Position numbers and translations under genes: made by a program. Source: Tannerella serpentiformis (lineage in GTDB: Bacteria > Bacteroidota > Bacteroidia > Bacteroidales > Tannerellaceae). Taken from it: a stretch of 64,000 nt of DNA. Shown here piece by piece: positions 36,637 through 44,686 of this stretch. The stretch spans positions 62,001-126,000 of the forward strand of contig NZ_CP028365.1 in the NCBI RefSeq assembly GCF_003033925.1. The letters run 5' to 3'. The stretch's first letter is position 1. Every line of letters starts with the position of its first letter. The notes below the pieces were generated by a model that worked only from the letters and a program-made list of their open reading frames with translations, searched no databases and was not told where the DNA came from.

Positions 36637-38793
36637 ATGAACCAGAAATATCTCCCTTACGCATTCCTCTCTCTCCTTTTTACGCTGTTCCTCACCCTGC
36701 CGTCGGCCTGCATCGACGACCCGGAGGTGGAACCCGGCATACAGAACGCCCACACCCCGCAGATGGGCGAAACCGTAACCATCAACGCCCTCACGGCATC
36801 GTCCGTCACGCTGACGGCCACCGTGGTGCAGGCGAACGGGGCTGCCGTCACCGAACGGGGCTTCTGCTGGTCAGAGCAAGCCCACCCGACGGTGGATCAC
36901 CACACCAAAGTGTTCGGGAAAGGCATCGGCGAATATCAGGGCACCGTGGACGGGCTCGTCAACGGGCGCGACTACTACATCCGCCCCTATGCCCGCAACG
37001 CCAAAGGCGTAGCCTACGGTGAGGAGCGAAAGGTGCAGACCCAAACGGGCCTGGGCCTCGTGCATACCTTTATTATAGCCGACAGCACACGCGCAGCCAC
37101 CGCCGTCTGCGGTGGGCGCATCGAGATCTCGGGCGAGGGCGAGATCCTGGCGCGCGGTGTCTACTACTCCACCTCGCCCGACATGAACCCGAAGGATTCG
37201 TTCCTCAGCACATTTACGGCCGACTCTTTCCTCTGTCCTATCCGCGGCCTCAGACCGTCCACTACCTATTACGTCGAGGCCTTTGTTCGCAACCACTTCG
37301 GCGTCTACAACGGCATCCGAAAGTCCTTCACCACGACCGACGGCAGGTCCGTCGTCTCCTCTTTGGCTGTCCTCCATGTGAGCTACACCTCCGCCTCCGT
37401 GTCGGCGACAGTCCTCTCAGCCGGCGATGCGCCGATCGAGGAGCGCGGCTTCTGCTGGAGCACCCTGCCTGATCCTACCCTCACCAACTCGCCCCACGTG
37501 GAGGTCGGCTCCGGCACGGGCCCCTTCACGGGACAGTGCACCGGCCTCGAGGCCAATCGCAAATACTACGTCCGCGCCTACGCGGGCAACCGCGTCTACG
37601 GATATTCCTACAGTGCGCCCGACTCCTTCACCACGCTTAGCAGTCTCCCAACCGTCGTCACGCTGCCCGCGTCGACCCTGACTCGAGGCACGGCCACACT
37701 GGGCGGACGAATCGTCTCACCGGGCCAGAGTGCCGTCACCTCATGCGGCATCTGCTGGTCGCTGACGGACGAGACGCCGACGCTTTACAACGCCGAATCG
37801 GCCGAGCTTACCCTCAGTCCGGGAGGCACCTTCACCGGACAACTCTCCGGCCTCAGGGGGGGGCGCACGTACTACATCCGCGCCTACGCCACCAACGCCG
37901 AAGGCACATCGTACGGCGAGACCGTCGTCCAACGCATGCCCTCAATCTTCCGCACCATACCGCACAACTTCCCCGGTGCAGCCCGCCTGCAAGGCACCCC
38001 GACATGCTTCGCCACGACTGATCGCGGCTACCTATTGGGCGGTGACATCGGGCCTTACTACAGCGCCGACCTCTACTACTACAGCACCACGACCAACGAG
38101 TGGCGACAAATGCTGGCCTGCCCCGCTGGTCCGCTGAAGTGGCAAACGGCCGTCACACTCGGCGGATCGGCCTACGTCTTCGGCGGCATCGACGTGAACC
38201 ATCGCACCCGCAACAGCTTCTACCGCTACGACATCGCCAGCAATACTTGGTACACCATAGCCTCAAGCCCTGCGCCTGACTCGCTCTGCCTCGCCTTAGG
38301 CGTGGCCCTAAACGGCAACATCTTCCTCATCGGCGGGCGGGGCGACACGGCCACGAACCACGTCTGGGGTTACAACGTAGCAGCCTCCACGTGGATCCGG
38401 CAGCCCGACTTCCCCACGCAACACTACGGTGGCGTAGCCCTCACCGTCGGTACGATGGTCTACGCCGGCCTCGGCCGCAATGCTGACGGCTCCTTCAACC
38501 GCAACCTTTGGCGCACGATCGACCTCTCCACTTGGACACCCGAGACGGTCTGCTCCGTGGCCAACGGCGGCATCTTAGCCGGAACCACCTGCCGCAACAA
38601 GCTCTACCTCATCGATGAATCGTTCACGATCCTAGAGTATGACCCCGCCACGCACACTTGGACACGCCGCGCGCAGCTCCCGTCCGACTTCCGCGGCATC
38701 CACTGCATGTTCACCCTCAACGACATCATCTACATCGGTCTCTCACAGCAGTCCTCTACCCTTCTGGCCTACGATCCCACGTGGGATAACTGA
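36637..38793 (+). CDS. Surface lipoprotein with Ig/FN3-like repeats and a kelch propeller
   Basis: 718 residues. The signal peptide ends in a lipobox (LTLPSACIDD, Cys about 25). Four repeats of about 90 residues cover 40-430, each with the phrases ERGFCWS and YYVRAYAxN or YYIRPYARNAKGVAYGE, as in Bacteroidota fibronectin-like surface proteins. From about 450 kelch motifs follow (AYVFGGIDV..., IFLIGGRG..., MVYAGLGRN). It begins 29 bases after the previous stop, completing the kinase operon. Likely exposed at the cell surface; the ligand is unknown. Confidence 0.78.
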   Translation: MNQKYLPYAFLSLLFTLFLTLPSACIDDPEVEPGIQNAHTPQMGETVTINALTASSVTLTATVVQANGAAVTERGFCWSEQAHPTVDHHTKVFGKGIGEYQGTVDGLVNGRDYYIRPYARNAKGVAYGEERKVQTQTGLGLVHTFIIADSTRAATAVCGGRIEISGEGEILARGVYYSTSPDMNPKDSFLSTFTADSFLCPIRGLRPSTTYYVEAFVRNHFGVYNGIRKSFTTTDGRSVVSSLAVLHVSYTSASVSATVLSAGDAPIEERGFCWSTLPDPTLTNSPHVEVGSGTGPFTGQCTGLEANRKYYVRAYAGNRVYGYSYSAPDSFTTLSSLPTVVTLPASTLTRGTATLGGRIVSPGQSAVTSCGICWSLTDETPTLYNAESAELTLSPGGTFTGQLSGLRGGRTYYIRAYATNAEGTSYGETVVQRMPSIFRTIPHNFPGAARLQGTPTCFATTDRGYLLGGDIGPYYSADLYYYSTTTNEWRQMLACPAGPLKWQTAVTLGGSAYVFGGIDVNHRTRNSFYRYDIASNTWYTIASSPAPDSLCLALGVALNGNIFLIGGRGDTATNHVWGYNVAASTWIRQPDFPTQHYGGVALTVGTMVYAGLGRNADGSFNRNLWRTIDLSTWTPETVCSVANGGILAGTTCRNKLYLIDESFTILEYDPATHTWTRRAQLPSDFRGIHCMFTLNDIIYIGLSQQSSTLLAYDPTWDN

Positions 38794-38876
38794 TCCCCAC
38801 GCTCAAGGGGAACGGTGGCCAACTGAGCGTTATCCTGTGCGGAGGGCCGTCGAACACAGCGACGGGTTGTTGCAAA

Positions 38877-39030
38877 TCTGCGGCAGCCAGAAATAGTGTA
38901 TTTCGGCGCCCTTAAAATCTGCGGCGGCCAGAAATAGTGTATTTCGATCGCTGCAAATTCTGCGACAGCCAGAAATAGTGTATTTCAGGCGTTGTAAATT
39001 CTGCGACGGCCAGAAATAGTGTATTTATGC
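38877..39030. repeat. Tandem array, exact 41-bp unit, core GAAATAgtgTATTTC
   Basis: Units start at 38877, 38918, 38959 and 39000. Each has TCTGCGRCRGCCA and the palindrome GAAATAgtgTATTTC. It lies at or near the left border of the prophage. Confidence 0.92.
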
Positions 39031-39284
39031 CCCACAAAACATTAAGTACAACGGGGAAAACGGAAAACACTGATAGACAGAGATGTGAGAAAAAGAGCCG
39101 CCAAACATTCAGTACATTTCGCTTGGATTTCGGTTGGATTCGAGGGGATGGAATTGGGGGCCTACAACGGGCGGGTTGGATTGAGACCTCCCAAAGGGCT
39201 AAAAACGCGCGAAAAGGCGCATGAATACTGATGATCTGAGGGGATAAACAAAGGCGCTCAGAGGGCTCGAAATAGGGCTAAAAC

Positions 39285-39323
39285 GGGGTGTTCGGACGTA
39301 GGTTCGGGCACCCCTCTTTTTTT
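39285..39323 (+). terminator. Terminator-like hairpin at the prophage left side
   Basis: GGGGTG (39285-39290) pairs with CACCCC (39309-39314), followed by seven T at 39317-39323. It would stop host transcription from running into the phage early region. Bases 39031-39284 show no supportable gene. Confidence 0.6.
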
Positions 39324-39341
39324 ACCCCGTTTTTGGAGTTA

Positions 39342-39390
39342 GGGTCAAACTGGGGTCAAACTGGGGTCAAAAGTAGGGTCAAAAAATGGG
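39342..39390 (+). promoter_or_regulatory. Four helically phased GGGTCAAA sites
   Basis: GGGTCAAA occurs at 39342, 39353, 39364 and 39376, spaced 11, 11 and 12 bases, so on one face of the helix. This resembles an operator or transposase-binding cluster near a phage end. The rest of 39391-39568 shows no gene. Confidence 0.5.
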
Positions 39391-39568
39391 GGTAAATGGG
39401 GGCGAGAATCCCCCCCTTGCGGGTTAATAATGTGTTAAGTTGTGGACTTTTCGAGGTGAGTTTTACCCCCTATTACGGCGTAGGAGCGCAAGTTGCGACA
39501 GGTGGGACGCAACAAAGGGGGCTTAAAACCAGCGTTTTAGGCCGTTTTCAGGGGGTAAAGAGGGCTTC

Positions 39569-39892
39569 TTAGGGCTGAGATTTTAACAGTTTGGCGGATT
39601 CTACGGGGTTTTCGGGGGGTAGAGGTGCGTGGGCAGGTTCGAGATATTGAGTATGAATATCGGGTTCCTCTTTTTTCAGGTGATCAATGCGCATCAGCTT
39701 GATCTGTCGTTCCTTATCCTCAATCTCTCTTTGCCTGGTTTCAATCTCCTTTCGCTGGGCTTCGATCTCTTTTTGCCTGGCTTCGATCTCTCTTTGTTTG
39801 GTCTCGATCTCCTTCTGTTTGGCCTCGATGACAGCACGAAAGCGCTCATTTTCAGATTCTAAGCGGCCGACTTTGACGGATAGATCCTGTAT
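39569..39892 (-). pseudogene. Remnant of a coiled-coil protein, probably the prophage repressor C-terminus
   Basis: Open on the minus strand from 39892 to the stop at 39569 with no usable start codon. It reads a heptad coiled coil (EAKQKEIETKQREIEARQ...) ending RIDHLKKEEPDIHTQYLEPAHAPLPPENP. C-terminal coiled coils like this follow the HTH domain in Bacteroidota phage repressors. The HTH half is missing, and a stop codon abuts the fragment at 39893-39895. This is the usual place and strand for a Mu-like repressor; that identity is inference. Confidence 0.5.
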
Positions 39893-39900
39893 TTACCCGG

Positions 39901-40020
39901 ATGGTGAACATGGCTTTGAACGGTGAGTTTCGCAGTGACTTGGTCAAGCGCATCCGGCAACGGGCGCTGGATATGGGTCTGAAAGAGAAAGGAAAGGAAC
40001 AAGTAACTGTATTAAACTAA
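39901..40020 (+). CDS. Small basic phage early protein
   Basis: 39 residues from 39901 (or 36 from ATG 39910). It is rich in Arg/Lys (EFRSDLVKRIRQRALDMGLKEKGK) and ends VTVLN. It is short, but it sits 13 bases before the antirepressor gene on the same strand and has a phage-like composition. Role unknown; a small DNA-binding early protein is possible. Confidence 0.4.
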   Translation: MVNMALNGEFRSDLVKRIRQRALDMGLKEKGKEQVTVLN

Positions 40021-40033
40021 GGAAGTAAAGACA

Positions 40034-40669
40034 ATGGAAACGAGCATTTTACAATGGAAAGAAGGGGCATCCGTACGGATGCAGATGATTAAGGATGAGC
40101 CGTGGTTCATCGCTAAAGATGTGTGTGAGGTATTGGGGTTGATCAAGTACAGGGATGCTTTGTCCCGTGTAGAGGATGAGGACAAAGGGGTGTCCATTAC
40201 AGTGGACACCCTCGGAGGCCCTCAGGCAATGACGGCAGTAAATGAGTCTGGATTTTACTGTCTGGCTTTTCAAAGCAGGAAGCCGCAGGCACGGGCGTTC
40301 CGGAAATGGGTGACGGGCGAGGTGCTGCCGAGCCTTCGGAAATATGGTTACTACGTGGATCCGGGGGCACAGCTGACCGACGAGCAACGAGAGGAGCTGG
40401 AACGAGTGATGATGGGGCGGATGAGGCGCTACCTGTCACGGCGGGACTACATACAGGTGGCGCGCTCGACGGGTTACCCGGTGTGGTTCGTGCAGCGGGT
40501 AGTGGCTGGGCAGGCCGGCGGGCATGCCGGGAGCGTGATGCTGGCTTTGCAGGAACGGGCGCTGAAGAACTGTCGGGAGTATGTGAATCCGCTGTCGGAG
40601 GCGCGGATGACGTCCGTCATCGAACAACTGAATGGCAACGAAAAACGACGCGATGGAAACGAAGTATGA
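40034..40669 (+). CDS. BRO-N type phage antirepressor
   Basis: 211 residues. The Bro-N domain spans about 10-115: WFIAKDVCEVLGL, YRDALSRVEDEDKG, MTAVNESGFYCLAFQSRKPQARAFRKWVTGEVLPSLRKYGYY, the classic order. The C-terminal part is helical and includes QVARSTGYPVWFVQRVVAG, a possible second DNA- or protein-binding region. Antirepressors relieve phage repressors. Here the probable repressor next door is only a remnant. Confidence 0.85.
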   Translation: METSILQWKEGASVRMQMIKDEPWFIAKDVCEVLGLIKYRDALSRVEDEDKGVSITVDTLGGPQAMTAVNESGFYCLAFQSRKPQARAFRKWVTGEVLPSLRKYGYYVDPGAQLTDEQREELERVMMGRMRRYLSRRDYIQVARSTGYPVWFVQRVVAGQAGGHAGSVMLALQERALKNCREYVNPLSEARMTSVIEQLNGNEKRRDGNEV

Positions 40670-40853
40670 ATCCGTAATCGGCGAGCTGGGCCAGCAGTTG
40701 GAGCTGGCGCGGGCGGACGCGGAACGACTGGAAGAGGAACTGATGGACGAAGCGATCGTCCAGGCGGCGCACCCGCTATATGTGGAGTTGCTGCGTGCAC
40801 AGGCGCGTATCGACGCGATGAGCGATGCGATAGAATTGATCATTAACAGCTGA
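40632..40853 (+). CDS. Small coiled-coil phage protein
   Basis: 73 residues, overlapping the end of the antirepressor gene by 38 bases in another frame. Heptad-rich (GELGQQLELARADAERLEEELMD). The start may be ATG 40653 (METKYES...), which would cut the overlap. Unknown function; kept because the frame is compact within a run of tightly packed phage genes. Confidence 0.5.
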   Translation: MATKNDAMETKYESVIGELGQQLELARADAERLEEELMDEAIVQAAHPLYVELLRAQARIDAMSDAIELIINS

Positions 40854-40875
40854 AAAACGAAAAGTAAAAAACGAA

Positions 40876-41193
40876 ATGAATACGGATAAGGGTATGAGAC
40901 CAGCGGATGTCTCGGAGGTGAATAGCACGCTGATTCTGCGGGCTGATGAGATGGGAAATGAGCTGCGGAAGTTGGTCAAGGAGAAAGCCGAAGATCGTGC
41001 GGCGGTGTTGGTTACGATGGATCTGATGGACGAGGCAGCGGAGGCAGAGGCTACGCTGGCGGTGTATGGCCGGGGCTACATGCTGGTAGAGCTGTGCCGG
41101 CTGATGTGGAACGATACGCGGATTGGGCCAGCGCTGAGGGTGCTTTTGATGAGTGAAATCGAGAAAATCAAGCTGAGCGATGAAAACAAGTGA
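40876..41193 (+). CDS. Phage early-region helical protein
   Basis: 105 residues, almost wholly helical and acidic/basic (NTDKGMRPADVSEVNSTLIL, ADEMGNELRKLVKEKAEDRA, LMSEIEKIKLSDENK). It starts 22 bases after the preceding stop and overlaps the next gene by 14 bases. Unrecognised family. Confidence 0.55.
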   Translation: MNTDKGMRPADVSEVNSTLILRADEMGNELRKLVKEKAEDRAAVLVTMDLMDEAAEAEATLAVYGRGYMLVELCRLMWNDTRIGPALRVLLMSEIEKIKLSDENK

Positions 41194-41377
41194 ATTGAGG
41201 CCCGGGGCGTGCTACTGGTACACGAGCCGAGTGGGACGAGAGAGGGTGCGCTACCTATACAGAAGGGCGGACGGCTGCTTCGTGTTCGACTCGGACGACT
41301 GGCAGTCGATCTGCATGACGGCTGAACGAGTGGAAGAAAGGATTCGGGAGGACGAGACGTGGAGGCAAACAAACTGA
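41180..41377 (+). CDS. Small phage protein, tandem paralogue 1
   Basis: 65 residues: SELRPGACYWYTSRVGRERV, RYLYRRADGCFVFDSDDW, MTAERVEERI. It shares most residues with the protein at 41574 and a looser pattern (LxxGxxYxY...V/I.DRV) with the one at 41359. A small beta-barrel with one terminal helix is likely. It overlaps the preceding gene by 14 bases and the following one by 19. Function unknown. Confidence 0.6.
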   Translation: MKTSELRPGACYWYTSRVGRERVRYLYRRADGCFVFDSDDWQSICMTAERVEERIREDETWRQTN

Positions 41378-41577
41378 TCATCGGAATGCCATATGTCTAC
41401 CGGGCGAAGAACGGGAAGGACATGGTAGTGACGTTCACGGATCAAACCTACGACGGGCGCTATGTATTTCACACCAGAGGATGGAAATATCGGTTCGTGT
41501 TTGGGCCGGATACGGTGAAGGACAGGGTGTCGGAATCCTATGACGAACATACAACAATCGATCGGAATTGTATATGA
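41359..41577 (+). CDS. Small phage protein, tandem paralogue 2 (diverged)
   Basis: 72 residues from a GTG start: NKLIIGMPYVYRAKNGKDMV, VTFTDQTYDGRYVFHTRGW, GPDTVKDRVSE. Same layout as its neighbours, but the sequence has diverged. Its stop overlaps the next start as ATGA, so translation is probably coupled. Confidence 0.55.
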   Translation: MEANKLIIGMPYVYRAKNGKDMVVTFTDQTYDGRYVFHTRGWKYRFVFGPDTVKDRVSESYDEHTTIDRNCI

Positions 41578-41750
41578 AGGCAAGAGAATTGAGGCCTGGC
41601 GCGTGCTATTGGTACACGGGTCGGGGGCGGCGCGAAATGCTGCGATACCGATACCGGGAGCTGGATGTCTACTTGTTCGACTCGGACGAGGGGCAGTCGG
41701 TTAGACTGACGGCCGAACGGGTGGAACGATATATCCAAGGGAGGGCGTAG
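41574..41750 (+). CDS. Small phage protein, tandem paralogue 3
   Basis: 58 residues from ATG 41574 (MKARELRPGACYWYTGRGR), chosen because it overlaps the previous stop as ATGA and aligns with the start of paralogue 1. The DNA of 41180-41230 and 41574-41624 is also similar, showing a recent tandem duplication with one diverged copy left between. Confidence 0.6.
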   Translation: MKARELRPGACYWYTGRGRREMLRYRYRELDVYLFDSDEGQSVRLTAERVERYIQGRA

Positions 41751-41754
41751 GGCT

Positions 41755-41973
41755 ATGCTACGCATGTTTTTGGGTGCGCTCAGAATGACGAGCGTGGGGA
41801 TGTGGCTTCGGTTCGGATGCCTCGGGGTGTTGCTCTCGTGCACCCCGACAGAGGAATGTGAGCCGGCTGTGGCACTGGTACTGTATGCCGCTTGGGTGGT
41901 TATGATCGGGCTGATCTGGTGGCGTGACCGGGAACGAATGCGGCGAATAGCTGACCACCTGGGCGAGGATTAA
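41755..41973 (+). CDS. Small phage membrane protein
   Basis: 72 residues with one or two hydrophobic helices (WLRFGCLGVLLSC; VALVLYAAWVVMIGLIW, about 38-55) and a charged C-terminus RDRERMRRIADHLGED. It starts 4 bases after the previous stop. It might be a superinfection or lysis-linked membrane protein; no family recognised. Confidence 0.5.
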   Translation: MLRMFLGALRMTSVGMWLRFGCLGVLLSCTPTEECEPAVALVLYAAWVVMIGLIWWRDRERMRRIADHLGED

Positions 41974-42029
41974 TTGTTGCTTTGTTCAATGTCTAAACAA
42001 CCAAACAACCACCCGAAATGAGTCTCGGA

Positions 42030-42270
42030 TTTGACCAAAAACCGGTTGGAAGCCCAAAACGTGCCAAGGATTTGACCAAAAACCGGTTGGGAGCCCAAAA
42101 CGTGCCAAGGATTGCACCAAAAACCGTTTTGAAGCCCAAAACGTGCCAAGGATTTGACCAAAAACCGTTTTGAAGCCCAAAACGTGCCAAGGATTTGACC
42201 AAAAACCGATTTGAAGCCCCAAACCCGCCGAGGATTGCATCAAAAACCATTTTGGAGTCCAAAACCCGGC
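42030..42270. repeat. Tandem array, exact 41-bp unit, core AACCGGTT / AAAACcGTTTT
   Basis: Six units with GAAGCCC-like anchors at 42052, 42093, 42134, 42175, 42216 and 42257, every 41 bases. Each contains CCAAAAACCG and GAAGCCCAAAAC. It belongs to the same family as the array at 52.8 kb and lies between the early small genes and muA. Confidence 0.92.
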
Positions 42271-42389
42271 CTCGAATGGCTCTTTCTAACCCTTATATGC
42301 CTCAAAAACTTATCCGAGAGTGATCACTGGGCGGCTGTTATGCGCTGCCCGGGTTCCCCATTTTTAGCTTTTAGATTATAGTTTCCACG

Positions 42390-44402
42390 ATGCCTGCTTA
42401 CTCAATGATAGATGGTGTGCCCGCCCTGACGGTGAACGACTGGTGCCAGTCGGGGCTAACTTATCGGCAGTATTGTTACGATCGCCGCAACGGCGACGTG
42501 AAGATTCTGCGCCGCGGGGTGCGGGGCGAGACGGTGATCGACGCGCGGTCGATCCGCCGGGCCGACCGGCTGCGGGTGATCGAAAGGGTGATGGGGCGTG
42601 TGCCGCGTGAGGAACACCGGCCGCTCTACACCGTGGACATGGATCGGGAGGCGGAGGCCTTCTTCGCTGCTTACGAAAAAGCAGACGGGACACGCCTCTC
42701 GGAAGAGACCGTCCGGCAGCTCACGGCCAAGGCCTCAATCTTCAACGCCCTCCGCAAGGGACTCGCCCGACAGACGGAACGTCGCGCGGCCAGCGGCTCC
42801 AAACTTCGGAAAGGTGCCTACTGGCAGACGATGCTCCGTTGGCACACTGACGAGTGCCGGCGGTCGGCCGAAACGTACGGCGTGGCCGTACCGGAGTACA
42901 CCAACGCACGCAGCCTCGAGCGCGCCTTCCGCGCCTATGTGGCCGAGGGATACGCCGCGCTGCTGCCCCGCAACATGGGCAACGACGCGGCGCGGAAGGT
43001 GTCCCGCCGGGCTGAAAACCTGATCGTGGCGCTTTGGCGAACGAACGACAAGCCCTTCGCAGCCCGCGTGCATGAGCTCTACATGGAGTTCGCGGCGGGC
43101 GATACGGAGCTGTTCGACCGGGCGACCGGCGAGGTGTTCCGCCCCGAGGATTACCGTTACAAAGGCCGCCCGCAGGCGGTGAGCTGCTCGACCATCCGGC
43201 GGTACCTGAAAAACGTGGTCAACGAGACGGCCGTCTATGCCGACCGCAACGGCCAGTTCGACTACGCCAACTCGCAGCGCCCGAAGCATGTGCGACACAA
43301 TGGCCGGTTTGCCCTCTCCAAAATCTCGATGGACGACGCCGTCCTGTCCCGAAAAAGCACCCGCGGCTGGGTGGCCAAATACCTCTGCGTGGACGTCGTC
43401 TCGGGCTACTGGTTCCGCCCGGCCTACACCGTGGGCACGCCCACGCTGGACACCGTGATGGAGGCCTTCCGCAACGTCTTTTGCGAGCTCACGGAGCTGG
43501 GTCTGCCCATGCCGGCCGAGCTGGAAGTGGAGCATCACCTGATGCAAAACATCGACTGGCTGCCCGAGGCCTTCCAATTCGTCCGCTTCTGTTCGTCGCC
43601 CACCGAGAAACGGGCCGAGCACAACATCCGGTCGCTCAAATGGGGTACATCGAAGAAGCAAGGGCACATGTGTGGCCGTTGGTACGGCAAGGCGGAGGCC
43701 TTCAAAAGCGTGCGCAACAAGGTGCACGGCGATTTTATCGACCCCACCTTTCAACCGCAAACGATCATTGCCGACGATTTGACAGACATCGAACTACACA
43801 ATAACGCCTTGCACCCGCGGCAGAAAGAGTTCCCCGGGCTGACCCGCCGTGAGGTGCTTTTGAAACACGCCAACCCGACGCTGCGGCCGATCGCGCCGGA
43901 AAGGCTGTATAAACACATCGGCAACGTGACGGAAACGACCATCCGCAACAACGACTACGTGCGGGTGGCCAGCGCCGAGTTCGCCCTTGCGGACTTCGAT
44001 ATGCTCAGCCGCCTCCAGCCGAACGATCGGCGCGTGACGGCCTACTGGCTGCCCCAAGAGGATGGCTCAGTGCCGTGCGTCTACCTCTATCAGGGCGACG
44101 TCTACATCGGCCAGGCGACAGCTCGGGCGGAAATGGCGTACAACGAATGCGCCGCGGAACGCACTGAGGCGGACGAGGCGCGGATGCTCACGCAACATAA
44201 GCGTGCGGCGCGCTTCGACCGGATGATCCGCGAGCGGCGCCGGGAGATCCCCCAGGTGGGCCGAATCAGTAAAGAGACGGCTGAGGCCACGGCCGCGGCG
44301 CCCGTCCAAATCGTCGAAACCCGTCAGCCGATCGGCTATGAGGAAGACGAGCTCACGGCCTCGATGGAGGATTGGGCCGCCCGCGCGATCGATCAATTAT
44401 GA
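42390..44402 (+). CDS. Mu-like transposase A
   Basis: 670 residues. The N-terminal part (1-80) holds a Mu-type DNA-binding start (PALTVNDWCQSGLTYRQYC). A helical region follows to about 290, then an rve-like core with KYLCVDVVSGYWF (about 328-340) and SPTEKRAEHNIRSLKWG (about 402-418). I cannot place all three DDE acids with confidence: a canonical D-N-G second motif is not evident. The C-terminal Mu domain holds NNALHPRQKEFPGL. MuA cuts and joins the phage ends. MuB follows after a short gap. Confidence 0.85.
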   Translation: MPAYSMIDGVPALTVNDWCQSGLTYRQYCYDRRNGDVKILRRGVRGETVIDARSIRRADRLRVIERVMGRVPREEHRPLYTVDMDREAEAFFAAYEKADGTRLSEETVRQLTAKASIFNALRKGLARQTERRAASGSKLRKGAYWQTMLRWHTDECRRSAETYGVAVPEYTNARSLERAFRAYVAEGYAALLPRNMGNDAARKVSRRAENLIVALWRTNDKPFAARVHELYMEFAAGDTELFDRATGEVFRPEDYRYKGRPQAVSCSTIRRYLKNVVNETAVYADRNGQFDYANSQRPKHVRHNGRFALSKISMDDAVLSRKSTRGWVAKYLCVDVVSGYWFRPAYTVGTPTLDTVMEAFRNVFCELTELGLPMPAELEVEHHLMQNIDWLPEAFQFVRFCSSPTEKRAEHNIRSLKWGTSKKQGHMCGRWYGKAEAFKSVRNKVHGDFIDPTFQPQTIIADDLTDIELHNNALHPRQKEFPGLTRREVLLKHANPTLRPIAPERLYKHIGNVTETTIRNNDYVRVASAEFALADFDMLSRLQPNDRRVTAYWLPQEDGSVPCVYLYQGDVYIGQATARAEMAYNECAAERTEADEARMLTQHKRAARFDRMIRERRREIPQVGRISKETAEATAAAPVQIVETRQPIGYEEDELTASMEDWAARAIDQL

Positions 44403-44418
44403 ACCAACAAAATAGAAA

Positions 44419-44661
44419 CTACTTAACACGAATAGGACATGTTTCGACAGGATAACATTGTAGAGAATGAGCAATCATCGCCTCGCAGACAGCATATGGG
44501 TCAGCCGGCAATTCAACTAACCAATAGTTTTCCCCTTGCACCTGCCGGCAAGGGTATTTCATCAGCCGGGAAAACGACAAAAGAACTTTGGTACTCTCGA
44601 CGAACTGCTTGTCGGGCAGCTCGTCAGGGATTAAGCATTCAAGCAAATAGGACTCAGTCAT
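44419..44661 (-). CDS. Possible small antisense-strand protein
   Basis: 80 residues on the minus strand between muA and muB (MTESYLLECLIPDELPDKQF...DPYAVCEAMIAHSLQCYPVE). Its composition looks more protein-like than the overlapping plus-strand ORF. It contains four Cys. No family recognised; it could be a regulator or simply chance coding. Confidence 0.35.
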   Translation of the reverse strand: MTESYLLECLIPDELPDKQFVESTKVLLSFSRLMKYPCRQVQGENYWLVELPADPYAVCEAMIAHSLQCYPVETCPIRVK

Positions 44662-44686
44662 AGGAATAACGTCAAAACACACAAAT

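Noticed and set aside
39027-39224. 65-residue ORF at the left border
   Set aside because: No start context or domain; composition resembles the surrounding non-coding DNA. It does not match the missing integrase N-terminus.
39629-39862. Leu/Phe-rich 77-residue plus-strand ORF
   Set aside because: It is the complement of a heptad coiled coil on the minus strand; the repeated LPGF pattern comes from that.
44439-44663. 74-residue plus-strand ORF between muA and muB
   Set aside because: The minus-strand frame over the same bases looks more like a protein; the plus-strand product is low-information.
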